A stretch of 64,000 nt of DNA from Flaccisagitta enflata (taxonomy: Eukaryota; Chaetognatha; Sagittoidea; Aphragmophora), in NCBI GenBank assembly GCA_965153355.1, contig OZ231126.1:63054001-63118000 (forward strand), in the 5' to 3' direction. The notes below the pieces were generated by a model. That model was not told the DNA's origin. It saw nothing but the letters and a program-made list of their open reading frames with translations, and searched no databases. Within the stretch, counting starts at the first letter, position 1, and the number at the start of each line of letters is the position of its first letter. Shown here one piece after another: positions 47,701 through 60,055 of the stretch. Made by a program: the position numbers and the translations under genes.

Positions 47701-50100
47701 TGACTTGGAATTTGAGCAGATTTTTCCTCCCCCAACTCTAAGTCAGATTTTTTATGTCTCACTCCATTGAAATCAATGTAACCCTAACCCTACATTTGTA
47801 TTCAAATTGTCTCAAAACATGATGCCCCCACTAAACTCACTTAGTTCTCACTACTTACCTACTTATGAACATACTTGATTTTCTGATGTTTTTGGGGGGC
47901 AACATGTTTTGGGACAATCTAAATTGACTAGTAGGGTTAGGTTTACATAGATTTTAATGGAGTAAGACACAAAAAATATGACTTGGAATTTGAGTAGATT
48001 TTTTCTCCCTCAATTCTAAGTCAGATTTTTTATGTCTCACTCCATTGAAATCTATGTAACCCTAACCCTACATTTGTATTCAAATTGTCTCAAAACATGA
48101 TACCCCCACTAAACTCACTTACTTCTCACTACTTACTACTTACTTACCTACTTATGAACTTACTTGATTTTTCTGGTGTTTTGGGGGGGCAACATGTTTT
48201 GGGACAATCTGAATAGACTAGTAGGGTTAGGTTTACATAGATTTCAATGGAGTAAGACACAAAAAATATGACTTGGAATTTGAGCAGATTTTTCCTCCCT
48301 CAATTCTAAGTCAGATTTTTTATGTCTCACTCCATTGAAATCAATGTAACCCTAACCCTACATTTGTATTCAAATTGTCTCAAAACATGATGCCCCCATT
48401 AAACTCACTTAGTTCTCACTACTTACCTACTTATGAACTTACTTGATTTTCTGGTGTTTTTTGGGGGCAACATGTTTTGGGACAATCTAAATTGACTAGT
48501 AGGGTTAGGTTTACATAGATTTTAATGGAGTAAGACACAAAAAATATGACTTGGAATTTGAGTAGATTTTTTCTCCCTCAATTCTAAGTCAGATTTTTTA
48601 TGTCTCACTCCATTGAAATCTATGTAACCCTAACCCTACATTTGTATTCAAATTGTCTCAAAACATGATACCCCCACTAAATTCACTTACTTCTCACTGC
48701 TTACTACTTACTTACCTACTTATGAACTTACTTGATTTTTCTGGTGTTTTGGGGGGGCAACATGTTTTGGGACAATCTGAATAGACTAGTAGGGTTAGGT
48801 TTACATAGATTTCAATGAAGTAAGACACAAAAAATTGGACCTAGAATTTGGGTAGATTTTTTCTCCCTCAATTCTAAGTCAGATTTTTTATGTCTCACTC
48901 CATTGAAATCTATGTAACACTTACCCTACATTTGTATTCAAATTGTCTCAAAACAAGATACCCCCACTAAACTCACTTACTTCTCACTATTTACTACTTA
49001 CTTACCTACTTATGAACTTACTTGATTTTTCTGGTGTTTTTGGGGGGCAACATGTTTTGGGACAATCTGAATAGACTAGTAGGGTTAGGTTTACATAGAT
49101 TTCAATGGAGTAAGACACAAAAAATATGACTTGGAATTTGAGTAGATTTTTTCTCCCTCAATTTTAAGTCAGATTTTTTATGTCTCACTCCATTGAAATC
49201 TATGTAACCCTAACCCTACATTTGTATTCAAATTGTCTCAAAACATGATACCCCCACTAAACTCACTTACTTCTCACTACTTACTACTTACTTGCCTACT
49301 TATGAACTTACTTGATTTTTCTGGTGTTTTTGGGGGGCAACATGTTTTGGGACAATCTAAATAGACTAGTAGGGTTAGGTTTACATAGATTTCAATGGAG
49401 TAAGACACAAAAAATCTGACTTGGAATTTGAGCAGATTTTTCCTCCCCCAACTCTAAGTCAGATTTTTTATGTCTCACTCCATTGAAATCAATGTAACCC
49501 TAACCCTGCATTTGTATTCAAATTGTCCCAAAACATGATGCCCCCACTAAACTCACTTAGTTCTCACTACTTACCTACTTATGAACATACTTGATTTTCT
49601 GGTGTTTTTGGGGGGCAACATGTTTTGGGACAATCTAAATTGACTAGTAGGGTTAGGTTTACATAGATTTTAATGGAGTAAGACACAAAAAATATGACTT
49701 GGAATTTGAGTAGATTTTTTCTCCCTCAATTCTAAGTCAGATTTTTTATGTCTCACTCCATTGAAATCTATGTAACCCTAACCCTACATTTGTATTCAAA
49801 TTGTCTCAAAACATGATACCCCCACTAAACTCACTTACTTCTCACTACTTACTACTTACTTACCTACTTTTGAACTTACTTGATTTTTCTGGTGTTTTGG
49901 GGGGGCAACATGTTTTGGGACAATCTGAATAGACTAGTAGGGTTAGGTTTACATAGATTTCAATGGAGTAAGACACAAAAAATTGGACCTAGAATTTGGG
50001 TAGATTTTTTCTCCCTCAATTCTATGTCAGATTTTTTATGTCTCAATCCATTGAAATCTATGTAACCCTAACCCTATATCTGTATTCAAATTGTCTCAGG
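44750..50100 (+). repeat. 290/278 bp foldback satellite array, 19 units
   Basis: The word AACATGTTTTGGGACAATCT starts units near 44762, 45052, 45342, 45632, 45910, 46200, 46478, 46768, 47042, 47332, 47622, 47900, 48190, 48468, 48758, 49048, 49338, 49616 and 49906. Periods are 290 or 278 bp, with one of 274. Each unit holds two inverted arms of about 91 bp: the left carries TAGGGTTAGG and ATAGATTTCAATGGAGTAAG; the right carries CTCCATTGAAATCTATGTAA and CCCTAACCCTA. The arms are about 88% alike by eye around a T-rich loop. The remaining about 90 bp is a CTTACTACTTA-rich spacer. Units at 46768 and 48758 share private variants (CAATGAAGTAAG, ACCTAGAATTTGG), implying a seven-unit higher-order period of about 2 kb. 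Confidence 0.95.
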
Positions 50101-51480
50101 AAGGCTGTTACAGTTAGCTTTACATAGATTTAAATGCAGTGAGACATGAAAAATTAGGATTTGGGTTAAGGGTTTGGGTTAGAGGGTTAGGGTTAGAGTT
50201 GTTTGATCTGATTCTATTTGTCTTAAACTATCCATCATATTCACTTTGTCTCAGACCATGTGTCATATTTACTTTGTCTTAAACCAACAGGCTAGGGTTA
50301 GGGTTAGGGGGTTATAGTTAGAGTGGTTTGATATGATTCTATTTGTCTCAAACTATCCATCATATTCACTTTGTCTCAGACCATATATCATATTCACTTT
50401 GTCTTAAACTAAGCATCATATTCTCTTTGTCTCAGACCATATGTCGTATTTACTTTGTCTCAAACTATCCATGATATTGGCTTTGTCTCAAACCAAGTGT
50501 CATACATACTTTGTCTCAAACAAAGGATGTTAGGATTTAGGGTTAGGGTTAGGAGGCTAGGGTTAGAGCTGTTTGATATGTTTCTATTTGTCTCAAACTA
50601 TCCATCATATTCACTTTGTCTCCGACCATATATCATAATTACTCCATCTCAAACTATGCATCATATTCCCTTTGTCTCAGACCATATGTCATATTTACTT
50701 TGTCTCAAGCAACCCATGATATTGGCATTGTCTCAAAACAAGTGTCAAACATACTTTGTCTCAAACAAAAGATATTTGGGTTAGGTCTGGGGTTGGAAGG
50801 ATAGGATTAGGATTTAGGGTCAGGGTCAGGGGGCTAGGGTTATAGTTGCTTGATATGATTCTATTTGTCTCAAACTAGCCATCATATTCACTTTGTCTCA
50901 GACCATATATCATGTTTACTTCGTCTCAAACTATGCATCATACTCTCTTTGTCTCAGACCATATGTCATATTTACTTTGTCTCAAACTATCCATGATATT
51001 GGCGTTGTCTCAAACCAAGTGTCATAAATACTTTGTCTCAAATAAAAGAACTTGGGTTAGGTTTGGGGTTGGAAGGTTAGGGTTAGGATTTAGGGTTAGG
51101 GTTAGGGGGCTAGGGTTAGAGTTGTTTGATATGATTCTATTTGTCTCAAACTATCCATCATATTCACATTGTCTCAGACCATATATCCTATTTACTCCGT
51201 CTCACACTATGCATCATATTCTCTTTGTCTCAGACCATATGTCATATGTATTTTGTCTCAAACTATCCATGATTTTTGTGTTGTCTCAAACCAAGTGTCA
51301 TACTTACTTTGTCTCAAACCAGCTGTCATATTACTTTGAAACAAGCCATCATATTCACTTTGTTTGAAGCCAACCATCATGTTCAATCTGTCTCGCCATG
51401 GTGGTGAACAATGCATTCTTCAGTGATCAATCAAATTTTGTATGTCTTATCTCATTTATTAGACAAATTGAACACACTAG
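50101..51480. repeat. Right flank of satellite domain: TTTGTCTCA array
   Basis: Four larger blocks, each with TTAGGGTTAGGG-type telomeric words followed by five to seven TTTGTCTCAAACTATCCATC-type units. Orientation is opposite to most of the left flank. The encoded frames with repeated YPSYSLCLRP-like words are repeat translations. Confidence 0.9.
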
Positions 51481-52294
51481 TTACTCTGAGACAATGAGAA
51501 TATGATACATATCTGAGACAAAGCGAACATGATAGTAAATATAAGCTGAAGCCAGGGTTAGTAAGACACCAAGTAAATATGAAAGAAATTGTGAGACAAA
51601 CTGAATATGATAGGCATTTCTGGTATCTGCAAAGTTTGAAATGTATCGTTCATTCATATTCCATTTAATTGATTTCGCCGTGAGACAAAGTGAATATTGT
51701 TTTTGTTTTACATCTCTTAACCGTAAACTTAGGACAGACAAACTCGCGAAGCTCCGGGGAAAAATTCCAGAATCACAATTTGCCTGAACTTGACTTACCA
51801 GAAGTCATGTGCATATAGAACGTTAGGTTTAAAATCGTCAAAAATTTAAGAACAAGCTAAGAACATTGGAAGGCTTCATTTCTTCAAAAATTTAAGAACA
51901 TTAGGCTTAAAATCTTTAAAATGTAAGAACATTTTTTCTCTGGGCTTTCTTTTAATCAATTGTACTTTGTAAATAGATATACTATCTTTTTTGTTCAGCA
52001 AATTATGTTTGAATTTATTTAGTATGTATTTTTCTACTACTTTCATTGATTTTAATTCACTAAAAATGTTTATACCTGCTGCTTGGTTCTTTCATTAACA
52101 TTTTCCATCATCTTCTCTTTAATGACAAACTTAAAACTAATTAAGAACGTTCTTAATTGAAGGTTAAAAAGTGCCTTTAAATTAAGAACAATTTAAGAAT
52201 GTTCAAGCCTTGAAACTGCTCAATATTTAAAAACATTGAAGGCTTGCCCAAAAAATGACGTTCTTATATAAAAAAAAAAAGTGTAACGAAAATA
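51481..52294. other. Satellite fringe and unassigned AT-rich sequence
   Basis: The strand flips again to TGAGACAAAGTGAATA units at 51486-51700, then AT-rich sequence with repeated TTTAAGAACATT words (51840-52230). Confidence 0.5.
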
Positions 52295-52395
52295 CACCTG
52301 TTACAGATAAGAAACGTTGGTCTATTCATGTTATTTCTTTTTGATTCTTTTGTTGGCAAAAACAGAAATCCACCTGAGACAGATATGAATTGTAA
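52295..52395 (+). repeat. R9 short dispersed repeat
   Basis: CACCTGTTACAGATAAGAAA ... TTTTGTTGGCAAAAACAGAA + ATCCACCTGAGACAGATA; diverged copies at 29085 and 60095. Confidence 0.55.
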
Positions 52396-52397
52396 GG

Positions 52398-52650
52398 GGG
52401 CGTTTCTGGTCACAGACAATCGCGTTTTGAACGGGCCACTCGGTAGCTATGTTCGTTTGCTCGCACCGCTCACTCCGCTCACTTGCTCTGCAGCGGCACG
52501 CTTGCTTCGCTCGCTCGCTCCGTTCACTGGCTCGCTCACTCACTTCGCTCACTCCCTCGTTAGACAGTTGAAAATCTTGAATATGTGTTCACGCTGTTAT
52601 CGCGTTTCACGGGAGGGAACGCGTTTTTGGCGCTCACTAGAAACACGCCC
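52398..52650 (+). mobile_element. R3 GC-rich MITE, copy 3
   Basis: Same structure as the other R3 copies. The bases TAAG occur just outside both ends (52392-52395 and 52651-52654), a possible 4 bp target duplication not confirmed by the other copies. Confidence 0.85.
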
Positions 52651-53017
52651 TAAGTCCTTTGACATTCGTTGTTGCGGGGTTCAACTGCAGTATGATGCAT
52701 AAAACAGAGATGATCCCGTTCTTTCAGCCCCCCCCCCCCCCAAAAAAAAACCTCGTATAACGATTGGCTTAGACAGACAAATCTTTTTAAAAATGAGTCC
52801 ACTAGATGCACATCATTTTTTCCGGAAGCTCCATAAATGAGATACGATGAGATGACTACTAGGGAATGAACCACAATAATCTGAATTTCAGGCCAATATC
52901 GAGCTTTATTGTGCCTATGAACTTTGTTCTTACAAATCAAGAATGTAAAAGGAATGCATGATTATTGTTTCAGGGCCTCTGAGTATCGAATTAGGTAATC
53001 AAAATGTCAATGATAAT
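52651..53017. other. Unassigned spacer
   Basis: A C run (about 14) then A run near 52727-52749. No gene. Confidence 0.35.
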
Positions 53018-53965
53018 TAGGGTGACTTAAGATATGGTCAAATCCGAATCTCGTCTTCCTTGCGGGAGAAATGTGACCATTTCCATCATACTTTCTTGGA
53101 CAAAATAAGAGTCCTCAAAATTGAATTTACTTCTTAAACCTTGAATATTGATCAAAAAACATGTTTATTTATTACAGAAGTTTATTTTATCATATTTTGG
53201 CACTAGATATTGCTTGTATAGTGATTTTTATAGTGTCATATAGCAGCATCACTGATTTGCGTGTGACAGGTTTCTCATCTCTTTTATCTGTTTTTGCCAC
53301 TTTGGTTTTATGGTGAGGCTTGTACTAATTTTATTGTAAAATTTAAACAATTTGAGCAAATGAGCTCTGCTTGGTGGCAAATGAAAGCTATTTTGAAGCT
53401 CTTTACAACGGTCACTGATTTTCTTATGTTTTGACAATTTCTATGTATAGAAAATAACCGAATGAGGCTGCTGGAATTTCAAGAACGGAAATCAATGATT
53501 TTTACCTTAGAAATCAAAATGAATCATTTTACTCTTTTTGCTGTAAAATCTAAACGAATTAAGCTACAGAGGTCTGCTTGGTGGCATTAGATCGCATTTT
53601 GCAGAGCTTTATAAGGGTCATTAATTTTTATATGTTTTTTTGAATAATCTGGCCACAATATGAGAAAACATGGCGGACTCCTAATTTGACCAAGATAGTA
53701 GATGGTAATTCTAAAATCTGGAGATGATCAGACAAAGTTTACTCATGGCCGCAACCCCACCCCATTCCCATTATAAAAGATAGGAAGCTGCAGAGGCCAA
53801 AATCCTTCCTGTACATTTTCTATGGGAAATGAGGGGGGTTGCGGCCATGAGTAAACTTCATTTGATTGCCACCAGATTTTAGGGTTATCATCTGTGATGG
53901 AAATGGTATCATTTCTCCCGCGAGGGAGACCAGATTCAAATATGACCATATTTTCAGTCACCCTA
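53018..53965. mobile_element. hAT-like non-autonomous DNA transposon
   Basis: 948 bp flanked by a perfect 8 bp direct repeat ATGATAAT (53010-53017 and 53966-53973). Ends TAGGGTGACTTAAGATATGG and inverse; inverted similarity extends about 80 bp. An 8 bp target duplication and a TAGGG start match the hAT superfamily. No transposase is visible. The interior carries a second inverted pair, TTTACTCATGGCCGCAACCC at 53738 and its inverse at 53838, and a duplicated TCTGCTTGGTGGCA block. Confidence 0.9.
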
Positions 53966-53973
53966 ATGATAAT

Positions 53974-54866
53974 TCCCTAACGTCCTCCAGGAAAGAGTTT
54001 TTTTAGTGATTAATCATTGAGGAATCTTTGCTGTCGTGGTTTGATTCACTTTGTTAGTCCTTCCGTTTAGCCTCTGTGTAGCCCTAAGCTGGGTTGGTTG
54101 ATTATACCGCTGCCACAGCCCCTCCGCTCGCGACAAAGGGCAGCCGACCAGGTCTGTGGAAAAAAAAATTTCAGCCAAATTCGAGCAAAAAGCATTCTGA
54201 ACCGGCATTCCTGTTCAAAAAGTGCCCGGAATCAAAAGAAAGGAAAAAAAGACAAAAGATGAGAAGAGAACAAGTTTGAAGTTCCGTGTGATTTAACCGA
54301 GCAAACTTTAAACGCCAATCTATTGTTCGTTTACCCAAAGAATGGAGAGAAAGATTAAAGAAAAAAGGAAAAAGGAAAGCAAAGGCACAAAAAATGAAAG
54401 AGAGAACGGAGGAAGAAAAAAAAAAGAAAAAAAAACACTTTAAAAATATGTAATAAGAAAATGAAGGCGCGCGCGCGCAGCCCAGTCGGTCGCTCGCTCA
54501 TAAAACATTCACAAACAAAGGATTTTGAAACGTCCTCTGTGGTTAAAAGCGAAATCAATAGATGCCAGGGTGGTGGTTGGTTGTGAATGCTGGGAATGGA
54601 ATTATAAAGAGGAGGAGGGACAATTAATTACGGGTAGGAGAACCATACATGCAGAGGGTAGCAATCAGGATGGGCTTTGCATTTTGATTTTCTGGTGCGC
54701 CAACGTACCTCTTAATGAGGTTTTTATCGCTTAGTCTGTTCGTTCATCCACGTTTTCATCCAGTGGCAAAAATTCATCACCATTAACGAAATGCGATACT
54801 TCAACTCTAACCACCCAAATCACTGCGGTTAGTCTAAACAGTGTGGCCATAAAAATACGTCACCAT
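53974..54866. other. Unassigned spacer
   Basis: Purine-rich at 54230-54440 and a GCGCGCGCGC stretch at 54467. No gene is supported. Confidence 0.4.
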
Positions 54867-55108
54867 CCATTAGGTTTAAAAGCCCTGATTACAGTTCACA
54901 GAAAGGTAAGAGTTTCACTAAGCAAAATAAAAAAATTTAGATTTATTAAATCGTAAAATATTTCACTGTGCGTCAAAGTTGCTACAATCTCACTGGCCCA
55001 GAAGATATTTTTTGTCTCTTCATATATCCAAGCAGAAAATAATATGTAAGTCAATACTTAGCCGACCAGTTGGGTTTGAGAAAAAAAATTGGTCTTTGTG
55101 CCTAATGG
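54867..55108 (+). mobile_element. R5 repeat, copy 2
   Basis: Bounded by CCATTAGG and CCTAATGG with CCAT outside each end (possible 4 bp duplication). About 88% similar by eye to 25950-26190. Confidence 0.82.
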
Positions 55109-55472
55109 CCATCTCTGTTCAGCCCTCCAAAATCATCCCTACGAGTCTGCACAATTCGGTGTAACAACAAGCACCATCAAAAACACTGTCCGCCCGTCCA
55201 TCAATCCGTCCTTCCGTCCATCTATTCGTCTATCCATCTATCCATCGCGCTTAAGTTAATGATTGCCTGATACTTCATCCTCAGGTAAATTGATAGAACT
55301 GTAACAACAAACACACATTCATGAGCTTCGATGGTTTACAGACGGGACAGCTAACGCAGTAGCCCTCCGTCCATTCATCTATCCGTCTATCCTTCTCGCT
55401 CGACTAATAACGCTCGTTCTTAACAAAATGAAGATAGGCTGAATCTTCAGGTAGACTAAACTGAGTTTAGCC
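55109..55472. other. Spacer with CCGTCCATC-type words
   Basis: Diverged TCCGTCCATCTATTCGTC words at 55190-55250 and 55365-55400 in two related blocks. No gene. Confidence 0.4.
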
Positions 55473-55578
55473 TTTTTGTTTTTGTTTTTGTTTTTGTTTT
55501 TGTTTTTGTTTTTGTTTTTGTTTTTGTTTTTGTTTTTGTTTTTGTTTTTGTTTTTGTTTTTGTTTTTGTTTTTGTTTC
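55473..55578. repeat. (TTTTTG)n microsatellite
   Basis: About 17 perfect hexamers, followed by TTTCCGTCATCGGC; the 33382 tract is followed by TTGCCGTCG, so the right borders look related. Confidence 0.96.
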
Positions 55579-55605
55579 CGTCATCGGCAATGTCGCTTAT
55601 CTTCT

Positions 55606-55870
55606 GTTTAGTTGCGGACACGCAACTCTATAACATAAGAGGCTGTCTGTCCGTCGGTCCATCGGTCAGTCGGTCCGTCGGTCAGTCGGTTTGTTGGGAT
55701 GTTGGTCCGTCATGGTGATCAAGTTGAAAAGTGCAAAAACGCGCAATTTTGATGCTGCCATTGTGATTATCTGTGTGCGTGAGTGTGTTTGGGGTGGGCG
55801 AGGGTGTGGATGGGGGCTGTGCGCTCCTGCCAACCCGTCCGCAACAATATTGTGACCCCGCGTCAATTGT
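55606..55870 (+). mobile_element. R1 element, GTGAC-ended subtype, complete
   Basis: Starts GTTTAGTTGCGGACACGCAA, GGTCCATCGGTCAGTCGGTC words, GGTGATCAAGTTGAAAAGTG, then CCAACCCGTCCGCAACAATA + TTGTGACCCCGCGTCAATTG. The arms AGTTGCGGAC/GTCCGCAAC match. Confidence 0.85.
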
Positions 55871-56079
55871 TTCTCTCTATTTCCTCGAGGTTCATGGAGG
55901 GGAATGAAACTTCTGAATACATCTAAAATCATAATAATAATATCAAGATGAAACGAGCTCTAACGATACTAATTTGTCGAGATAGATGCAATGTTTTGGG
56001 ACACTTTTGTGCAGCGGCAGCGGCCGAATATGAATCACAATGCAAAACATTCCTTGCAGTGAATATGAAAGATGTGAAT

Positions 56080-56141
<62 letters not shown>

Positions 56142-56317
56142 TTGAAATTGAAATTGAAAACACATCTATTCCCGAGACAAGCAACCGAGGTCACCATCAA
56201 AAAAGGACAATAGAAGAAAATAAAGCAACCAAGCATTATTTTTCAGGAAGAAACACGTTTTGAGTCCTTTTTTTTCTTTTCCGTTTCAAGTTTCTTTCGG
56301 CGATTAAGCACATTTTC
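55871..56317. other. Spacer with (GA)n at 56085-56138
   Basis: Nothing else recognised. Confidence 0.4.
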
Positions 56318-56590
56318 TCAACCGATATTAGTCTCTTTGCATGAAACTCCTATGCACTCGATGATTGTCCTTTTTTTTGTAAATTCAATCACATTGTGTT
56401 GAATGGCGTCGTGAATTGAGGGCCGGAGAATTTCAACGCATGGATCGCGTCGTACGTCAGGAAAGACGCTGCCTCCCGCAGCGCAGCCGATGTTCCGCTG
56501 CAGCATCTCTTGAGACGCAGATAGAGATGCTGCATCCTGGCGAACGTCTTCCACGGTCGAAGTTGCCGACGCTCGTAAAACATCCTCCAT
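56318..56590 (-). CDS. Hypothetical small protein or exon, unrecognised
   Basis: A 90-codon minus-strand frame opens with ATG (56590-56588) after an in-frame upstream TGA and ends with a stop at 56318. It lies in a CG-rich pocket quite unlike its AT-rich and microsatellite neighbours. The first part is MEDVLRASATSTVEDVRQDA and ASLSASQEMLQRN, predicted helical, followed by a Gly/Cys-containing segment and ILRPSIHDAIQHNVIEF. There are no obvious signal or membrane segments. A plus-strand frame (56416-56703) overlaps it, so coding strand is uncertain. I do not recognise the family. Confidence 0.35.
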   Translation of the reverse strand: MEDVLRASATSTVEDVRQDAASLSASQEMLQRNIGCAAGGSVFPDVRRDPCVEILRPSIHDAIQHNVIEFTKKRTIIECIGVSCKETNIG

Positions 56591-57007
<417 letters not shown>

Positions 57008-57176
57008 TTGTTTTTTTTGCAAACATTAGGCTAGCTGCGAGTTAAGGACGTGTGATAGACCAGCTATCGATAATAATTTAAAAATAGATAATGAGTCGGA
57101 TTTACACAATTCAAAAACTGACAGACCGGCTGTCGCACTTAACGTATCGGACTGCTTGTAAGAAAACAAAGAGAGA

Positions 57177-57218
57177 GAGAGAGAAGAAGAAGAAGAAGAA
57201 GAAGAAGAAGAAGAAGAA

Positions 57219-57250
<32 letters not shown>

Positions 57251-57292
57251 AGAAGAAGGAGAAGAAGAAGAAGGAGAAGAAGAAGAAGAGAC
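57177..57292. repeat. (GAA)n microsatellite
   Basis: GAA triplets followed by GACAGACA words to about 57400. Confidence 0.95.
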
Positions 57293-57450
57293 AGACTGAC
57301 AGACAGAAGGACACATGAACAGATGGACTTCTGCAGTTAGTCAAACAGACAGCGACAGACAGACACACAGACACTTAGACACACAGAGAGACAGACAGAA
57401 AAATGACAATATGTGGCAGCGATGATAGTTGCACGTTTGATTGCATCAAG

Positions 57451-57718
57451 GAGGCGTTTCTAGTCAAAGACGATCGCGTTTTGAAAGGACCACTCGGTCG
57501 CTCGCTACATTCGTTAACTCGCACACCTAACTCCGCTCACTCGCTTCGCAGCGCTCCACTTTGCTGCGCTTGCTTTGCTCGCTCGCTCCGTTCACGGGCT
57601 TGCTCACTCACTTGGCTCACTCCCTCGTGGGACAGTTGAAAATCTTGAATATGTGTTCACGCTGTTATCGCGTTTCACGGGAACAGACACGTTTTTCATC
57701 TTCACTAGAAACACGCCC
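57451..57718 (+). mobile_element. R3 GC-rich MITE, copy 4
   Basis: GAGGCGTTTCTAGTCAAAGA ... TTCACTAGAAACACGCCCC; most diverged of the four copies in its CGCTCACT core. Confidence 0.83.
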
Positions 57719-57898
57719 CAACTCCTGTTAAAGGTCACACACATCCCACCTCAAGTCTTTGAGACAAGAATGCGATGATCAAATGTGAAGAAAACTCCAG
57801 AAAGGACTTGCATTTCTGCCTTAAGGCCCCATGATATCGAGGTCTTCTCTCTGCTCTCTTTCTGTCTTACTATGCGACTGTCTGTCTTTCTTGTGAAG

Positions 57899-58577
<679 letters not shown>

Positions 58578-60055
58578 TGTACACCAGACGTTCTGTTATG
58601 CCCCCATATTCATAGGGGAAGGCCGGCTCGCGATTAAATTGGTACTTTATTGTATAAAAAAGCAATTTCAGGTCTTGTTAAGGATTTTCTACCTTCCCTG
58701 GAGTAACGGTTTTGGTTTTACTATCATGGGTAATAGGTAGTTGTTGGGAAAATGTCCAAATTTGGTCACTTTGGCCTCAAATTTAGGCCACTTGGCCTTT
58801 GAAATCGAACCTAAAATCCATGAGATTATTAAACTAGAGCTCAAGAGCTAACCAGTGGTGCAATCCGCATGTTTTTATCTTTACTTGTCTAGATTTGAGA
58901 GAGTTTTAAAGATTGGGCTTGAGAAGATTTTTTTGCAGCATGAAATCTGGGGGTGATTTGGACATTTTTCACAATTTTCACTATATCATAGCTTTGGATA
59001 GACCAATCTTTAAAAAATTGGTGACCAAATTGAAGAGTTTTTGATGCTCTAACTGATTCTAGAAAAATTTATGATCAATATGGCATCAAAAAATTTTTAT
59101 TAACTTTCAAAACAGGTGAAAAAAATCAAATTTTAATGTCATTTAGGTTATTTTTAATTGAAAAATTATACCACTTCCAAACTGAAAATTGACTTAAAAT
59201 TCATGAGCAAATTAAACTACAGCTCAAGAGCTAATCAGTGGTGCAATCGGCATGTCAAAACTATTCTGCGTCTAGATTTGACAAAACTTCAAAGTTGAAA
59301 GGGTATAATGACAAAAATGATCTTCATACCCCTTCATCTTTAAAAGACTTTAAAATCTAAATCAATAAACATAGAAATATGCTGATTGCACCACTGATTA
59401 GCTCTTGAGCTGTAGTTTAATTTGCTCATAGATTTTAAGTCAATTTTCAGTTTGGAAGTGGCATAATTTTTCAATGAAAAATAACCTAAATGACATCAAA
59501 ATTTGACTTTTTTCACCTGCTTTGAGAGTGAATAAAATTTTTTTGAGGCCATATCGATCCAAATTTTTTCCAGAATCAGTTAGAGCATCAAAAACTCTTC
59601 AATTTGGTCACCAATTTTTTAAAGATTGGTCTATCCAAAGCTGCAATATAGTGAAAAATGTGGAAAATGTCCAAATTACCCCCAGATTTCATGCTGCAAA
59701 AAAGTCCTCTCAAGCCCCATCTTTAAAATTCTCTCAAATCTAAACATATAAAGATAAAAACATGCGGATTGCACCACTGGTTAGCTCTTGAGCTCTAGTT
59801 TAATAATCTCATGGATTTTTGGTTCAATTTCAAAGGCGAAGTGCCCTAAATTTGAGGCCAAAGTAACCAAATTTGGACATTTTCCCAACAACTACCTATT
59901 ACCCATGATAGCAAAACCAAAACCGTTACTCCAGGGAAGGTAGAAAATCCTTAACAAGACCTGAGATTGTTTTTTTATACAATAAAGTACCAATCAAATT
60001 GCGAGCTGGCCTTCCCCTATGAATATTGGGGCAAAACAGAACGTCTGATGTACAC
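58578..60055. repeat. Giant imperfect palindrome, about 1.48 kb
   Basis: Left arm (58578 to about 59305) and right arm (about 59330 to 60055) are reverse complements with scattered differences. Outermost shared word TGTACACCAGACGTTCTG; the centre is a spacer of about 20 bp between GGGTAT and ATACCCC. Each arm also contains two direct sub-repeats (CTCAAGAGCTAACCAGTGGT at 58843 and CTCAAGAGCTAATCAGTGGT at 59223). No open frame of note. Confidence 0.9.

Noticed and set aside
44750-50100. CRISPR-like regular array
   Set aside because: Units are 290/278 bp and near-identical throughout, with no short repeat plus unique spacers and no cas genes. It is a eukaryotic satellite.
50455-51367. 109- and 151-codon plus frames with repeated SQTMHH-like words
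   Set aside because: They follow the TTTGTCTCA tandem units and end at unit variation; no start or splice context.
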